From the NCBI GenBank assembly GCA_934085565.1, contig CAKOHG010000001.1:62001-126000 (forward strand): a stretch of DNA of 64,000 nt, read 5' to 3'. Positions 16,573 through 25,742 of the stretch are shown piece by piece; position 1 is the first letter of the stretch, and each line of letters begins with the position of its first letter. The stretch comes from an uncultured Bacilli bacterium. GTDB lineage: Bacteria > Bacillota_I > Bacilli_A > RF39 > UBA660. Position numbers and translations under genes: made by a program. The notes beneath the pieces were generated by a model, which saw only the letters and a program-made list of their open reading frames with translations, ran no database searches and was not told the DNA's origin.

Positions 16573-18963
16573 ATGTTAAGAAAGAAAATGCTTCGTGATG
16601 TTTTAAATAACAAATCACAATTTATTACGATTTTACTTATGGTCATGATAGGTGTCATGGTTTATGCTGGTATTGAAGGCTATATGGCGGGTATGACAAG
16701 AACCGCGGATAAGTTTTACACGGAAAATAACTTACAAGATATCAATGTTATTGGTAGTGGATTTACTCAGGATGACTTAGAGAACATCAAAAAAATAGAT
16801 GGTGTCAATAACGCGGAAAGAAAATTAGAACTTGTTATGACAAATAGCCAAGATGAAGACAAATCTTTCCTTGTTTCTGTCATTGAAGAAAATGAAATTA
16901 GTAAATTTTATGTTCAAGACGGTAGTTCTTTTGATTCAAATAAAAAGGGTGTTTGGTTAGATTATTTCTATGCCAAAGAAAATAATTTAAAAGTAGGCGA
17001 TGAAATTTCTTTTAAATATGACGGCTATGAATTTAAAGAAGAAATCTTAGGTCTTATTTATGTACCAGATCATGTGTATGATGTCAAAGATTCTTCCCAA
17101 CTTATGCCAAATCATAAGACGTACGGTTTTGTTTATATGTCTACGATTGAAGTCGAAGATTTTATAAAAAAACAAGTGAAAGATAATTTATCGAAAGAAA
17201 TGAATATGACAATTACGGATTCATTACTTGCAAAAATAAAACCAGATTTTAATTATCTTGATTATATTCCTTTTAACTATGTCATGGTTGATACAAAAAA
17301 CAAAGAAAATAATAAAGAAATTAAAGAGAAAATAGAAAATAATATCAGTCATGCTTTGGCAACGATTGATATTGAAGATACAGCAAGTTATACGATGTAT
17401 CAAGGAGAAATTGATGAAGGAAAAGCTTATGTTGGTATTTTCTCAGGACTTTTCTTATTTATTGCTTTATTATCCGTTATTACTACAATGACAAGAGTAG
17501 TTAAAAGAGAACGTATTCAAATTGGTACTTTAAAAGCCTTAGGATTTTCTAATTTAAAAGTTACCAGTCATTATGTTAGTTATGGCTTTTGGGTTTCTTT
17601 AGTAGGAGCTTTACTCGGTATTATACTTGGTAAGTATTTCTTAGGAGCTACTTTCTTAAATCTTGAAATGTCTTTCTTTGAAATGCCAAACGGTCGTGTT
17701 TATATTATACCATTTACTTATATTATGGCTTTACTTGTTGTAGTAGGTGTTAGTTTCATTACGTTCTTAACTTGCTATAAAGAACTTTTAAAAAAGCCTG
17801 CCGAAAGCTTACGTAGTGAACTTCCTAAAGTAAAACAAGGTAGTTTAAATGTGACAACGAAAGGTTTCTTTAAAAAATTAAACTTTGCCCATAAATGGAA
17901 TTTAAGAGATATTTTAAGAAATAAATTCCGTAGTATTACAGGAGTGATTGGGATTGTTGGTTGCTGTACTTTAATTGTTTGTGCTCTTGGAATGCTTAAT
18001 AGTATGAACTATTTTATTAAACTTCAATTTGATGATTTAGATAATTTTAATTATAAACTTACTTTAAAAGAAGATATTTCTAATAACGATTTAAAAGAAC
18101 TTAAAGATAAATATGGTGATAATACAAGTGCTACTTTAAATATTGAAATTAAAGACAAAGACGGTAATAAAGAAGCAAATACTTTATTTGTAGATGATAG
18201 TCATGATTTTATAAGATTTATAAATAGTGATTATGAATTCATTAAATTAGATTCTAAAGAAGGTGTTTATGTCACTTATAAATTTGCTGATAAGTATAAT
18301 CTTCAGATAGGTGACACGATTCAGTGGCATATTTATGGTAATAAAACTTATTATGAGTCAAAGATTGTAGGACTTTATAAAGACCCGCAAGTTCAAGGGC
18401 TTACGATGACTAAAGAGTATTTAGAAAGTCTAGGGGTGACTTATCAAGCAGATTCTTTATATACCAATGAAGATTTACAAAATACCAAAACAATTAAAAA
18501 TGTTTTAGTCGTTCAAAATAAAAGTGAACTTAAAGAAACGATTAGCAATATGCTTTCTATGATGAGAAAAATGATTGTTATCATTATTGTATTTGCGGTT
18601 TTACTAGGCGTTGTTATTATTTACAACATGAGTATTTTATCTTTCAGTGAGAAAGAATATCAGTTTGCTACTTTAAAAGTATTAGGCTTCGCGGATAGTA
18701 AAATTAAGAAAATTTTTATCTCCCAAAACAGTTTCTTATGTATCTTATCCATTCTTATAGGTTTACCTGTTGGTTACTATTTAACCTCTTACTTATTTAA
18801 AGTATGTTTAGATGAAAATTATGATTTTGGTGTTCATATTGAACTTTGGACTTATCTTGTTTCTGCTTTAGGTACTTATTTAGTTTCTTACTTAGTTTCT
18901 CGAAAACTTTCTAAAAAAGTGGATAACATTGATATGGTAAGTAGTTTAAAAGCTAATGAATAA
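16573..18963 (+). CDS. FtsX-family ABC transporter permease
   Basis: A 796-residue membrane protein with two FtsX repeats. Each has an N-terminal or preceding span, a large extracellular domain (about residues 40-270 and 480-650) and three further spans (clusters near 285-410 and 665-785). The sequence ALGFS/VLGFA before spans is typical of FtsX domains. It works with the ATPase encoded one base upstream. This duplicated layout resembles macrolide/bacteriocin-type or lipoprotein-releasing exporters of Firmicutes; substrate unknown. Confidence 0.9.
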   Translation: MLRKKMLRDVLNNKSQFITILLMVMIGVMVYAGIEGYMAGMTRTADKFYTENNLQDINVIGSGFTQDDLENIKKIDGVNNAERKLELVMTNSQDEDKSFLVSVIEENEISKFYVQDGSSFDSNKKGVWLDYFYAKENNLKVGDEISFKYDGYEFKEEILGLIYVPDHVYDVKDSSQLMPNHKTYGFVYMSTIEVEDFIKKQVKDNLSKEMNMTITDSLLAKIKPDFNYLDYIPFNYVMVDTKNKENNKEIKEKIENNISHALATIDIEDTASYTMYQGEIDEGKAYVGIFSGLFLFIALLSVITTMTRVVKRERIQIGTLKALGFSNLKVTSHYVSYGFWVSLVGALLGIILGKYFLGATFLNLEMSFFEMPNGRVYIIPFTYIMALLVVVGVSFITFLTCYKELLKKPAESLRSELPKVKQGSLNVTTKGFFKKLNFAHKWNLRDILRNKFRSITGVIGIVGCCTLIVCALGMLNSMNYFIKLQFDDLDNFNYKLTLKEDISNNDLKELKDKYGDNTSATLNIEIKDKDGNKEANTLFVDDSHDFIRFINSDYEFIKLDSKEGVYVTYKFADKYNLQIGDTIQWHIYGNKTYYESKIVGLYKDPQVQGLTMTKEYLESLGVTYQADSLYTNEDLQNTKTIKNVLVVQNKSELKETISNMLSMMRKMIVIIIVFAVLLGVVIIYNMSILSFSEKEYQFATLKVLGFADSKIKKIFISQNSFLCILSILIGLPVGYYLTSYLFKVCLDENYDFGVHIELWTYLVSALGTYLVSYLVSRKLSKKVDNIDMVSSLKANE

Positions 18964-18966
18964 AAA

Positions 18967-18990
18967 ATGGTTAGAAATAACCCTTTTTTT
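18967..18990 (+). terminator. Terminator of the ABC exporter operon
   Basis: GGTTA-GAAA-TAACC followed by a T run. Confidence 0.75.
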
Positions 18991-19107
18991 CATATCAGTA
19001 ATTATTTTTTAGAAAAAGAGGAAGAGCCTTTTTGAATGGTTCTTCTTTTGTGATATAATGATGGCAATGATTTTATTATCAATTTAAAAACAAAGGCGGT
19101 AATATTT

Positions 19108-20316
19108 ATGAAAAATGTTTTAATTATCGGTGGGGGAGTAAGTGGTGTTACTACAGCCATAGCATTAGCTAGTGGAAAAATAAACGTGACTTTGATGGAA
19201 GGAAACGATAAACTTTTAAAAAAACTCTTAATAACAGGTAATGGTCGTTGTAACTTTTATAATGAAGACCAAAGTTTTAATCATTATCATTCGACTCATC
19301 AAGAACTTTTGCGGCAGTTTTTGGAAGATGAAAATCCTATTCATGCTTTAAATTTTATCGAAAGTTTAGCGATTGTGCCTCTTATTAAAAATGGTTATTA
19401 TTATCCTTTTACAAATAAAGCTAGTACAGTTTACGAAGCTTTCTTAAAGAAACTTTCTAAGACCAATGTAAAAGTTTTATTGAATCATAAAGTGAGAAAT
19501 ATTGAAATAAAAGAAAATGGCTTTTTAATGGATAACGAATTTTATACAGATGTTGTTTTAGCTACTGGTTCTAAAGCCTATCCGTTAACAGGAAGTGATG
19601 GTTCTGGCTATAGTCTTTTTCCTTTTATTAAAGATAGGGTGATTCCTGTTTTACCTGCTTTAACATATTTAGAATGTCAAACACCTTATAACAAATTATG
19701 GAAAGGTATTCGAGCTCAAGTAACAGCTAAATTATATGTTGAGGATGAATGGATAAAAGAAGAAACGGGAGAATTACAATTTACGGAGAATGGCTTAAGT
19801 GGAATATGTATTTTTAATTTAAGTGGCAGTGCCGCTTTGGCTATCCTTAAAAAGCAAAGCGTTCAAGTTCATCTTGATTTTACGCCTTTTACGTCTGATA
19901 TTTTAAGTTTTTTACAAAAATGGTCAGAAGAGAAAAATATCAAAGAAACATTAGAAGGTTTCTTACAAGAGCCTTTAATTAAAATGATTATGAAACAAAG
20001 TAAAATAAAAGAAGAAGATAATTTTAATGACTTAAGTCCAGAAAGAATAAATAAATTAATCTTTAATTTAACGGATTATCCTCTTTCTATTACGGGTACT
20101 GGTGGTTTTGATAAAGCCCAAGTTTGTCAAGGTGGAATATCTTTAAAAAGTGTTGATATCCAAAAATTATGTTCTTTAGATTATCCTCATTTATACTTTA
20201 CTGGTGAGATTTTAGATGTCTTTGGGGATTGTGGAGGATATAATCTAACTTTTGCCATTTTAAGTGGTTTAGTAGTAGGAAGGAGTATTCAAAATGATTC
20301 GTCTAAGACAAGTTAA
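19108..20316 (+). CDS. HI0933/YhiN-family flavoprotein
   Basis: A 402-residue FAD-dependent oxidoreductase of the HI0933 (YhiN/BaiN-like) family. The N-terminal dinucleotide-binding motif is IIGGGVSG, the GNGRCNF motif near residue 48 is diagnostic for the family, and the C-terminal FTGEILDVFGDCGGYN closes the FAD site. The biological substrate is not established. It overlaps the next FAD gene by 23 bases; that gene's ribosome binding site lies inside this one. Confidence 0.9.
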   Translation: MKNVLIIGGGVSGVTTAIALASGKINVTLMEGNDKLLKKLLITGNGRCNFYNEDQSFNHYHSTHQELLRQFLEDENPIHALNFIESLAIVPLIKNGYYYPFTNKASTVYEAFLKKLSKTNVKVLLNHKVRNIEIKENGFLMDNEFYTDVVLATGSKAYPLTGSDGSGYSLFPFIKDRVIPVLPALTYLECQTPYNKLWKGIRAQVTAKLYVEDEWIKEETGELQFTENGLSGICIFNLSGSAALAILKKQSVQVHLDFTPFTSDILSFLQKWSEEKNIKETLEGFLQEPLIKMIMKQSKIKEEDNFNDLSPERINKLIFNLTDYPLSITGTGGFDKAQVCQGGISLKSVDIQKLCSLDYPHLYFTGEILDVFGDCGGYNLTFAILSGLVVGRSIQNDSSKTS

Positions 20317-21868
20317 AGTATCTATTTATGAAGAAGATAAATTATTGTCAAAAATAGAGAGTATTTTAAAAACAAAAGTGGAAAGTTATTCTATTATCAA
20401 AAAATCTTTGGACGCGCGAAAGAAACCAGAACTTTATTATATTTATGAAGTTGATGTTTCCGTTTCAGATGAAAAGAAAGTACTTAAAAGATTTCAAAAA
20501 AATGAAGATATCTTTTTAGCACCTATCGAAAAGTATGAAATGCCTTCTTTTGGCACTACTAAATTACAATATCGTCCAGTGATTATTGGAAGTGGACCTG
20601 CCGGTTTATTTACCACTTATTTACTTTCAGAAGCTGGGTATCGTCCAATTTTATTTGAAAGAGGCGAGTGCGTTGAAAAAAGAAAAGAAAAAATCGAAAA
20701 GTTTTGGCAAACGGGAGAGTTAGATGAACAAACCAACGTCCAATTTGGTGAGGGTGGTGCTGGCACTTTTTCAGATGGAAAGTTAAATACGATGGTTAAA
20801 GATAAAGCTTGTCGTGGCAAAAAAGTTTTTGAAACTTTCGCCGAATGTGGCGCTCCAGTGGATATTTTATATGAATCACATCCCCATATTGGTACGGATT
20901 TATTACAAAATGTCATTAAAAATATGCGCGAAAAAATAAAGCAAATGGGTGGGGAAATTCAATATTCTTCTTGTTTAACTGATATTCATGTGAAAGATAA
21001 TAAAATAGAAGAAATAGTCATTAATAATAAGCAAGCTTATTCGTGTGATTGTCTTGTCCTTGCTTTAGGACATAGTGCTAGAGATACTTTTCAAATGCTT
21101 TTTAATCGCGGTTTGTTATTAGAAAGCAAGCCCTTTGCAGTTGGTCTTCGAATTGAACACTCTCAAAAAATGATTAATGAAAGCCAATATGGTCAAAATT
21201 ATCCTGCTTTTTTACCACCAGCTAGTTATAAATTAACTTATCAAACTAAAGAAAAACGAGGTGTTTATTCTTTTTGTATGTGTCCGGGTGGTTATGTTGT
21301 CAATGCTAGTTCTTGTCAAAATCACTTAGTGATAAATGGCATAAGTGAACATAAAAGAGATTCTAAAAATGCTAATGCGGCTTTAATTGTTACCGTTGGA
21401 CCTAAAGATTTTGGCTTTGATACTTTTGATGGCGTTAAGTTTCAAGAAAAGTTAGAAAAACAAGCCTATGCCTTAAAAAATGGTTTTATTCCGATGCAAA
21501 AAGTAAAAGACTTCTTGGATAATAAAGAAACAACTACTTTAGATGATGTCGAGCCTATTACGAAAGGCAATGTAAAAATGGCTAATCTAAATGAAATATT
21601 ACCGGATTTTATAAAGGAAGCTTTGAAGGAAGCCTTACCAGCTTTTGGTAAGAAAATAAAAGGTTATGACCGCGATGACGCCTTGCTTTTTGGGATTGAA
21701 ACACGTTCTTCTAGTCCTATTAGAATGAAAAGAAATGAAACTTTAGAAAGTAATATTTCTGGTGTCTATGTCTGTGGCGAGGGTTCTGGCTATGCCGGTG
21801 GTATTACGACGAGTGCTATGGATGGTTTAAAATGTGCTGAAGAAATTATCAAAAAATACACAAAATAG
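20294..21868 (+). CDS. COG2509-type FAD-dependent dehydrogenase of unknown substrate
   Basis: A 524-residue flavoprotein. An N-terminal alpha/beta domain of about 95 residues precedes the FAD-binding motif IIGSGPAGLFTTYLL. The segment FGEGGAGTFSDGKLNT is the hallmark of the COG2509 family, and the C-terminus GEGSGYAGGITTSAMDG completes the FAD site. AGGAAGGAG lies in the overlap with the upstream flavoprotein gene, so the two are co-translated. The reaction is unknown. Confidence 0.88.
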   Translation: MIRLRQVKVSIYEEDKLLSKIESILKTKVESYSIIKKSLDARKKPELYYIYEVDVSVSDEKKVLKRFQKNEDIFLAPIEKYEMPSFGTTKLQYRPVIIGSGPAGLFTTYLLSEAGYRPILFERGECVEKRKEKIEKFWQTGELDEQTNVQFGEGGAGTFSDGKLNTMVKDKACRGKKVFETFAECGAPVDILYESHPHIGTDLLQNVIKNMREKIKQMGGEIQYSSCLTDIHVKDNKIEEIVINNKQAYSCDCLVLALGHSARDTFQMLFNRGLLLESKPFAVGLRIEHSQKMINESQYGQNYPAFLPPASYKLTYQTKEKRGVYSFCMCPGGYVVNASSCQNHLVINGISEHKRDSKNANAALIVTVGPKDFGFDTFDGVKFQEKLEKQAYALKNGFIPMQKVKDFLDNKETTTLDDVEPITKGNVKMANLNEILPDFIKEALKEALPAFGKKIKGYDRDDALLFGIETRSSSPIRMKRNETLESNISGVYVCGEGSGYAGGITTSAMDGLKCAEEIIKKYTK

Positions 21869-21925
21869 GTACTGTTTGCAAATAATTTAAAATATGCTAT
21901 AATGGGATAGTTCGAGGTGAAGAAA

Positions 21926-22429
21926 TTGGGAATCATTGAAACGTGTGAGTTTGATTCTATTATAAATGACATAAAAAATCACCCAGAGTTTTTAAAATTG
22001 AAAGATGAATTTCATCATGGTATTAGTCGTTATGAGCATTCTTTAAGAGTTTCTAAAATGGTTTATCAAATGACTAAGAAATTAAATTTGGATTATGAAA
22101 GAGCTACTCGTGCTGCTCTTTTACATGATTTTTTCTTTAATGAAGACGTTAAAGAGTACAATGCTAAGAAAACTTTACAAATACATCCTTTGTATGCCTG
22201 CCAAAATGCGATGCTATATTTTGATATTGATGATATGCAACAAAATATGATTAGATCGCATATGTTTCCTGTTTTTTTAGAAAGACCTAAATATAAGGAA
22301 AGTATTGTGTTAACGATTGCTGATAAAATAGTTGCCACGCATGAAATGTATCGTTACAAATTAGCTGCTACTTTAGGAATTTGGATGATTTTTATTTTTA
22401 ATGTGATATCTATTCAAAAATGGTCATAA
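21926..22429 (+). CDS. HD-domain phosphohydrolase-like protein (TTG start)
   Basis: A 167-residue protein with an HD metal-binding domain: HGISRYEHSLRVS near residue 33, ALLHDFF with the paired His-Asp near residue 70, and later His and Asp residues (RSHMF, ADKIV). Such enzymes hydrolyse nucleotides or phosphate esters; the substrate is unknown. A hydrophobic stretch (about 149-163) may anchor the C-terminus. I chose TTG 21926 because GAGGTG (21914-21919) is six bases away; the upstream in-frame GTG lies inside that site. Confidence 0.7.
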   Translation: MGIIETCEFDSIINDIKNHPEFLKLKDEFHHGISRYEHSLRVSKMVYQMTKKLNLDYERATRAALLHDFFFNEDVKEYNAKKTLQIHPLYACQNAMLYFDIDDMQQNMIRSHMFPVFLERPKYKESIVLTIADKIVATHEMYRYKLAATLGIWMIFIFNVISIQKWS

Positions 22430-22455
22430 AACTGCCAAATATGGTAGTTTTTTTG
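22429..22455 (+). terminator. Terminator after the HD gene
   Basis: AAACTGCCA-AATA-TGGTAGTTT (one G-U pair), then T run. Confidence 0.85.
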
Positions 22456-22512
22456 ATGGATTTTACAAAATAAATAGCAATAAAAACCCTTTAAAATGCG
22501 AACTTATAGGGG

Positions 22513-22541
22513 TTGCTTTCTTAAAAAAACTTATGTATAAT
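22513..22541 (+). promoter_or_regulatory. Promoter of tig
   Basis: TTGCTT, 17-base spacer, TATAAT. Confidence 0.7.
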
Positions 22542-22569
22542 AAGACACGTACGAAAGGAGTATTTTTAT

Positions 22570-23820
22570 ATGGCAAAAAATACAGAAAAAATAACAATTG
22601 AAATTAAAGGAGAAGCTTGGGAAAAAGCTTTAGATAAATCATTCAAGAAAAATGTTAAAAAAGCAAACATTGATGGTTTTAGAAAAGGAAATGTTCCAAA
22701 AGATATTTATTTAAAAAATTATGGTATGGAATCTTTATTTGAAGATGCTTACCTTGCTGTAGTCGATGATGCATTTAAAGAAGCTCAAGATAAAGCAAAA
22801 GTAAAAGCAGAAATTCAACCAAGTGTTGATATCAAAAAAATTGACAAAGATGGCATTACTTTTGAATTTACATTCATTGGTAAACCAGAAGTTAAATTAG
22901 GTCAATATAAAGATTTAAAAGTTAAAAAAGAAAAAGTAGCAGTTACAAAAGAAGAAGTAGACGCTAAGATCAATCAGTTACGTGAACAATTTGCTGATAT
23001 TACCGTAAAAGAAGGTGGCGTTGTTGAAACTGGCGACACGGCTGTTATTGACTTTGTTGGTGAAGTTGATGGCAAACCTTTAGATGGTGGTAGTGGTGAA
23101 AATTATCCTCTTGAAATCGGAACAAATACTTTTATTCCTGGTTTTGAAGACGGTGTTTTAGGTATGAAAGTTGATGAAACAAAAGACTTATACTTAAAAT
23201 TCCCTGAAAATTACACTAAAGAATTAGCAGGTAAAGAAGTTGTTTTCCATGTTACTTTAAGAGAAATCAAATCTAGAATTTTACCAGACATTGATGAAAA
23301 TTTCTTTGAAGATTTAGGTTATGACAAAGTAACAAACGCTGAAGAACTTGCTAAAGAAGTAGAAAATACAATTAAAGAAGAAAAAGAAAATGAAGAAAAA
23401 AATCGTTTCTTAGAAGAAGTTTTAAAACAAGTTTCTGAAAAAATGGAAGTGGATGTTCCAGAAGAAATTATTGATGACGAAGTTCATCGTATGATCCATC
23501 AATGGGAAGAACAATTGAAATCTCAAGGTTTAACTCTTGATCAATATATGGAATTTACTGGTACAACTCATGAAGACATGCATAAACAAATGGAACCAGA
23601 AGCTCTTCGTCGTGTTAAATACCGTTATATGTTAGAAGCTGTTAGTGAAGCTGAAAAAATTGAAGTCACTGACGAAGAAGTAGAAAAAGATATTGAAGAA
23701 ATGGCTACTAACTATGGTATTTCTAAAGAAGAATTAGTGGATGCTTTTGGTGGAAAAGAAGTTTTAACTTACGATTCAAAAATGCGTAAAACATTAAAAT
23801 TCTTAGAAGAAAATAATTAG
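22570..23820 (+). CDS. tig: Trigger factor
   Basis: Ribosome-bound chaperone and peptidyl-prolyl isomerase, 416 residues. The ribosome-docking motif GFRKGNVPKD is at about residue 37, the FKBP-type PPIase domain spans about 145-235 (GDTAVIDFVGEVDGKP to FHVTLREIK), and the helical chaperone arms follow. It has a strong promoter, an AAAGGAG and its own terminator. Confidence 0.97.
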   Translation: MAKNTEKITIEIKGEAWEKALDKSFKKNVKKANIDGFRKGNVPKDIYLKNYGMESLFEDAYLAVVDDAFKEAQDKAKVKAEIQPSVDIKKIDKDGITFEFTFIGKPEVKLGQYKDLKVKKEKVAVTKEEVDAKINQLREQFADITVKEGGVVETGDTAVIDFVGEVDGKPLDGGSGENYPLEIGTNTFIPGFEDGVLGMKVDETKDLYLKFPENYTKELAGKEVVFHVTLREIKSRILPDIDENFFEDLGYDKVTNAEELAKEVENTIKEEKENEEKNRFLEEVLKQVSEKMEVDVPEEIIDDEVHRMIHQWEEQLKSQGLTLDQYMEFTGTTHEDMHKQMEPEALRRVKYRYMLEAVSEAEKIEVTDEEVEKDIEEMATNYGISKEELVDAFGGKEVLTYDSKMRKTLKFLEENN

Positions 23821-23848
23821 AAGAGTGAAAAGCTCTTCTTTTCTTTTT
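23819..23848 (+). terminator. Terminator after tig
   Basis: AGAAGAG / CTCTTCT around a 7-base loop, then T-rich tract. Confidence 0.8.
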
Positions 23849-23884
23849 TATCTTGTGATAAAATAACCTCTGGATGTGATATTT

Positions 23885-24913
23885 ATGAGTACAGAAGAAT
23901 TTGATTATTATTTACCAGAAGAGTTAATTGCTCAAACTCCTTTAAAGGATCGTTCTTCTTCAAGATTAATGACTTTAAATCGTGAAACGGGTGAAATTTC
24001 TAATAAACATTTCACCGATATTATTGATTATCTTCGTAAAGGAGATGTCTTAGTTATTAATGATACTAAAGTAATTCCCGCAAGATTAATTGGCGAAAAA
24101 GTGGATACAAAAGCTACCATTGAATTATTACTTTTAAAAGATTTAGGTAATAATATATGGGAATGCTTATCAAGACCATTTAAAAGATTACACGTTGGAA
24201 CAAAAGTGAATTTTGGCGGTCTTTTAGAAGCCACGGTTATTACCAAAAAAGAAGAGGGAATTGTCGAAGTTCAATTTTCTTATGAAGGTATCTTTCTAGA
24301 AATCTTAGATAAGTTAGGAGAAATGCCTTTACCACCTTATATCCATGAAAAACTCCAAGATAAAGATCGTTATCAAACGGTGTATGCCAAAAATCTTGGG
24401 AGTGCCGCTGCTCCTACGGCAGGATTACATTTTACAAAAGAACTTTTAGAAAAAATAAAGGAAAAAGGAATTATCATTACCAATGTTACTTTACATGTTG
24501 GCCTTGGAACTTTTAGACCCGTCGAAGTAGAGGACGTTACCAAACATCATATGCATAGTGAATATTATGAAATGAGTAAAGAAACGGCTGATATATTAAA
24601 TCAAGCAAAAAAAGAAGGTAGAAGAATTATTGCTGTTGGTACTACTTCCACAAGAACTTTAGAAACCATCATGAGTCTTTATGGAAAGTTTAAAGAGTGT
24701 CATGGTAATACCGAAATCTTTATTTATCCAGGCTTTGAATTTAAAGCTATTGATTGTTTAATTACTAATTTCCATCTTCCTAAAAGTACTCTTGTTATGT
24801 TAGTTAGTGCTTTTTCTAAGAAAGAATATATTTTACATGCCTACGAAGAAGCTGTTAAAGACAAATATCGTTTCTTTTCTTTTGGAGACGCGATGTTCTT
24901 ATATAAAGATTAA
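23885..24913 (+). CDS. queA: S-adenosylmethionine:tRNA ribosyltransferase-isomerase QueA
   Basis: Makes epoxyqueuosine in the anticodon of tRNAs by transferring the ribosyl part of SAM to preQ1. The 342-residue protein matches the family length: N-terminal FDYYLPEELIAQTP, the central GLHFT and HVGLGTFRPV motifs, and the C-terminal TNFHLPKSTLVMLVSAF are all present. I chose ATG 23885 rather than GTG 23876 because the family begins at this point and a GTGAT-type site lies in front. No other queuosine gene is in the window. Confidence 0.95.
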   Translation: MSTEEFDYYLPEELIAQTPLKDRSSSRLMTLNRETGEISNKHFTDIIDYLRKGDVLVINDTKVIPARLIGEKVDTKATIELLLLKDLGNNIWECLSRPFKRLHVGTKVNFGGLLEATVITKKEEGIVEVQFSYEGIFLEILDKLGEMPLPPYIHEKLQDKDRYQTVYAKNLGSAAAPTAGLHFTKELLEKIKEKGIIITNVTLHVGLGTFRPVEVEDVTKHHMHSEYYEMSKETADILNQAKKEGRRIIAVGTTSTRTLETIMSLYGKFKECHGNTEIFIYPGFEFKAIDCLITNFHLPKSTLVMLVSAFSKKEYILHAYEEAVKDKYRFFSFGDAMFLYKD

Positions 24914-24993
24914 CTTATAATGTAATAATTCATATAATTAAAGCAAAAATAATGTCAAAATTTAGGAAATTTGCAATATAGTATCTAAAATTC

Positions 24994-25022
24994 TTGTCAG
25001 GTATATAAAAAAGTGCTAGTAT
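24994..25022 (+). promoter_or_regulatory. Promoter of the threonine T-box operon
   Basis: TTGTCA, 17-base spacer, TAGTAT, placed about 20 bases before Stem I. The 80 bases between queA and this promoter hold nothing else recognisable. Confidence 0.65.
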
Positions 25023-25029
25023 TAATTCA

Positions 25030-25232
25030 TAAATCAATTATCAAAAGACACGACAAAGAAATGTTTTTTTAAAGAGAGTCTAGGCTGGTGGAAACTAGAT
25101 AAAAAAGTTCTTTCGTTACTACTTTTGTATGAGACCTAATAAGGTACGGGTAATTCCGTTAAAGATAATTAAGTGAAAAAAAGGATGGTACCGTCAAACA
25201 GACTCCTAACAATAGGTACCATCTTTTTTTTA
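25030..25232 (+). ncRNA. T-box riboswitch, threonine-specific
   Basis: tRNA-sensing leader before the thrS operon. The base of Stem I pairs CAAAAG (25042-25047) with CTTTTG (25122-25127), and AAAGAA with TTCTTT; AGAGAG and GGCTGGTGGAAAC are the conserved apical parts. The specifier triplet reads ACT (25118-25120), a Thr codon. The T-box TGGTACCG begins at 25186, 68 bases after the specifier. The terminator pairs GATGGTACC (25184-25192) with GGTACCATC (25215-25223) before nine T. Uncharged tRNA-Thr would favour readthrough. Confidence 0.93.
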
Positions 25233-25246
25233 GAAAAGGAATTCGT

Positions 25247-25732
25247 ATGGGGAAAAAAGATTATGGATATGTAGTATCAGTGTATCGATTTATGCAATAT
25301 TGTGGATTAGAATGTCCTAAAAGGCCAAATATTTTAGTTTCACACGCTATTATGCTTGGCAAACTTAGGGTACGTCATGAAAAAATGCCTGATAAGGTTA
25401 TTATGCCAACAAGAACTACGAGAGAAAGTGTGAAAAAAGAGGATATTAAAACCGGTAGAGTTGTTCTAGTTGAAGATGATTATGGTAACAAGTTACCGTA
25501 TCGTGTGCCTAATCAAGTTTTATCTTTAGAAAAAGTTTCTCAAGAAGAATTAGCTAAAAGAAGAGAAAAAATTTTAGCCGAAGCTCCTTTAGAAGATGAA
25601 AAGCCTTCTTTAGGTGAGCAAAGATATTTAGAACGTAAGAAAAGAAAACTTGAGTTCGAAAAACGAAAGAATGCTTTACGAGAAGAAAAAGAAAACTTAG
25701 AAAAATATCCGAGATTAAAAAAGAGAAAGTGA
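25247..25732 (+). CDS. Unknown protein in the threonine T-box operon
   Basis: A 161-residue basic protein I do not recognise. The first half is compact and begins with MGKKDYGY followed by a cysteine pair (CGLEC) near residues 18-22; the second half (about 95-161) is a long, highly charged Lys/Glu helix likely to form a coiled coil or bind RNA. It is the first gene behind the Thr T-box and lies 10 bases upstream of thrS, so it is made in response to threonine starvation. The ThrRS here lacks its TGS domain, which makes a link to tRNA or ribosome binding tempting but unproven. Confidence 0.65.
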   Translation: MGKKDYGYVVSVYRFMQYCGLECPKRPNILVSHAIMLGKLRVRHEKMPDKVIMPTRTTRESVKKEDIKTGRVVLVEDDYGNKLPYRVPNQVLSLEKVSQEELAKRREKILAEAPLEDEKPSLGEQRYLERKKRKLEFEKRKNALREEKENLEKYPRLKKRK

Positions 25733-25742
25733 GTGTTAAAAA

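Noticed and set aside
16274..16618. Minus-strand ORF of 114 residues inside the ABC ATPase gene
   Set aside because: The longest of the antisense frames, but it exactly overlaps conserved ATPase motifs and has no start signal.
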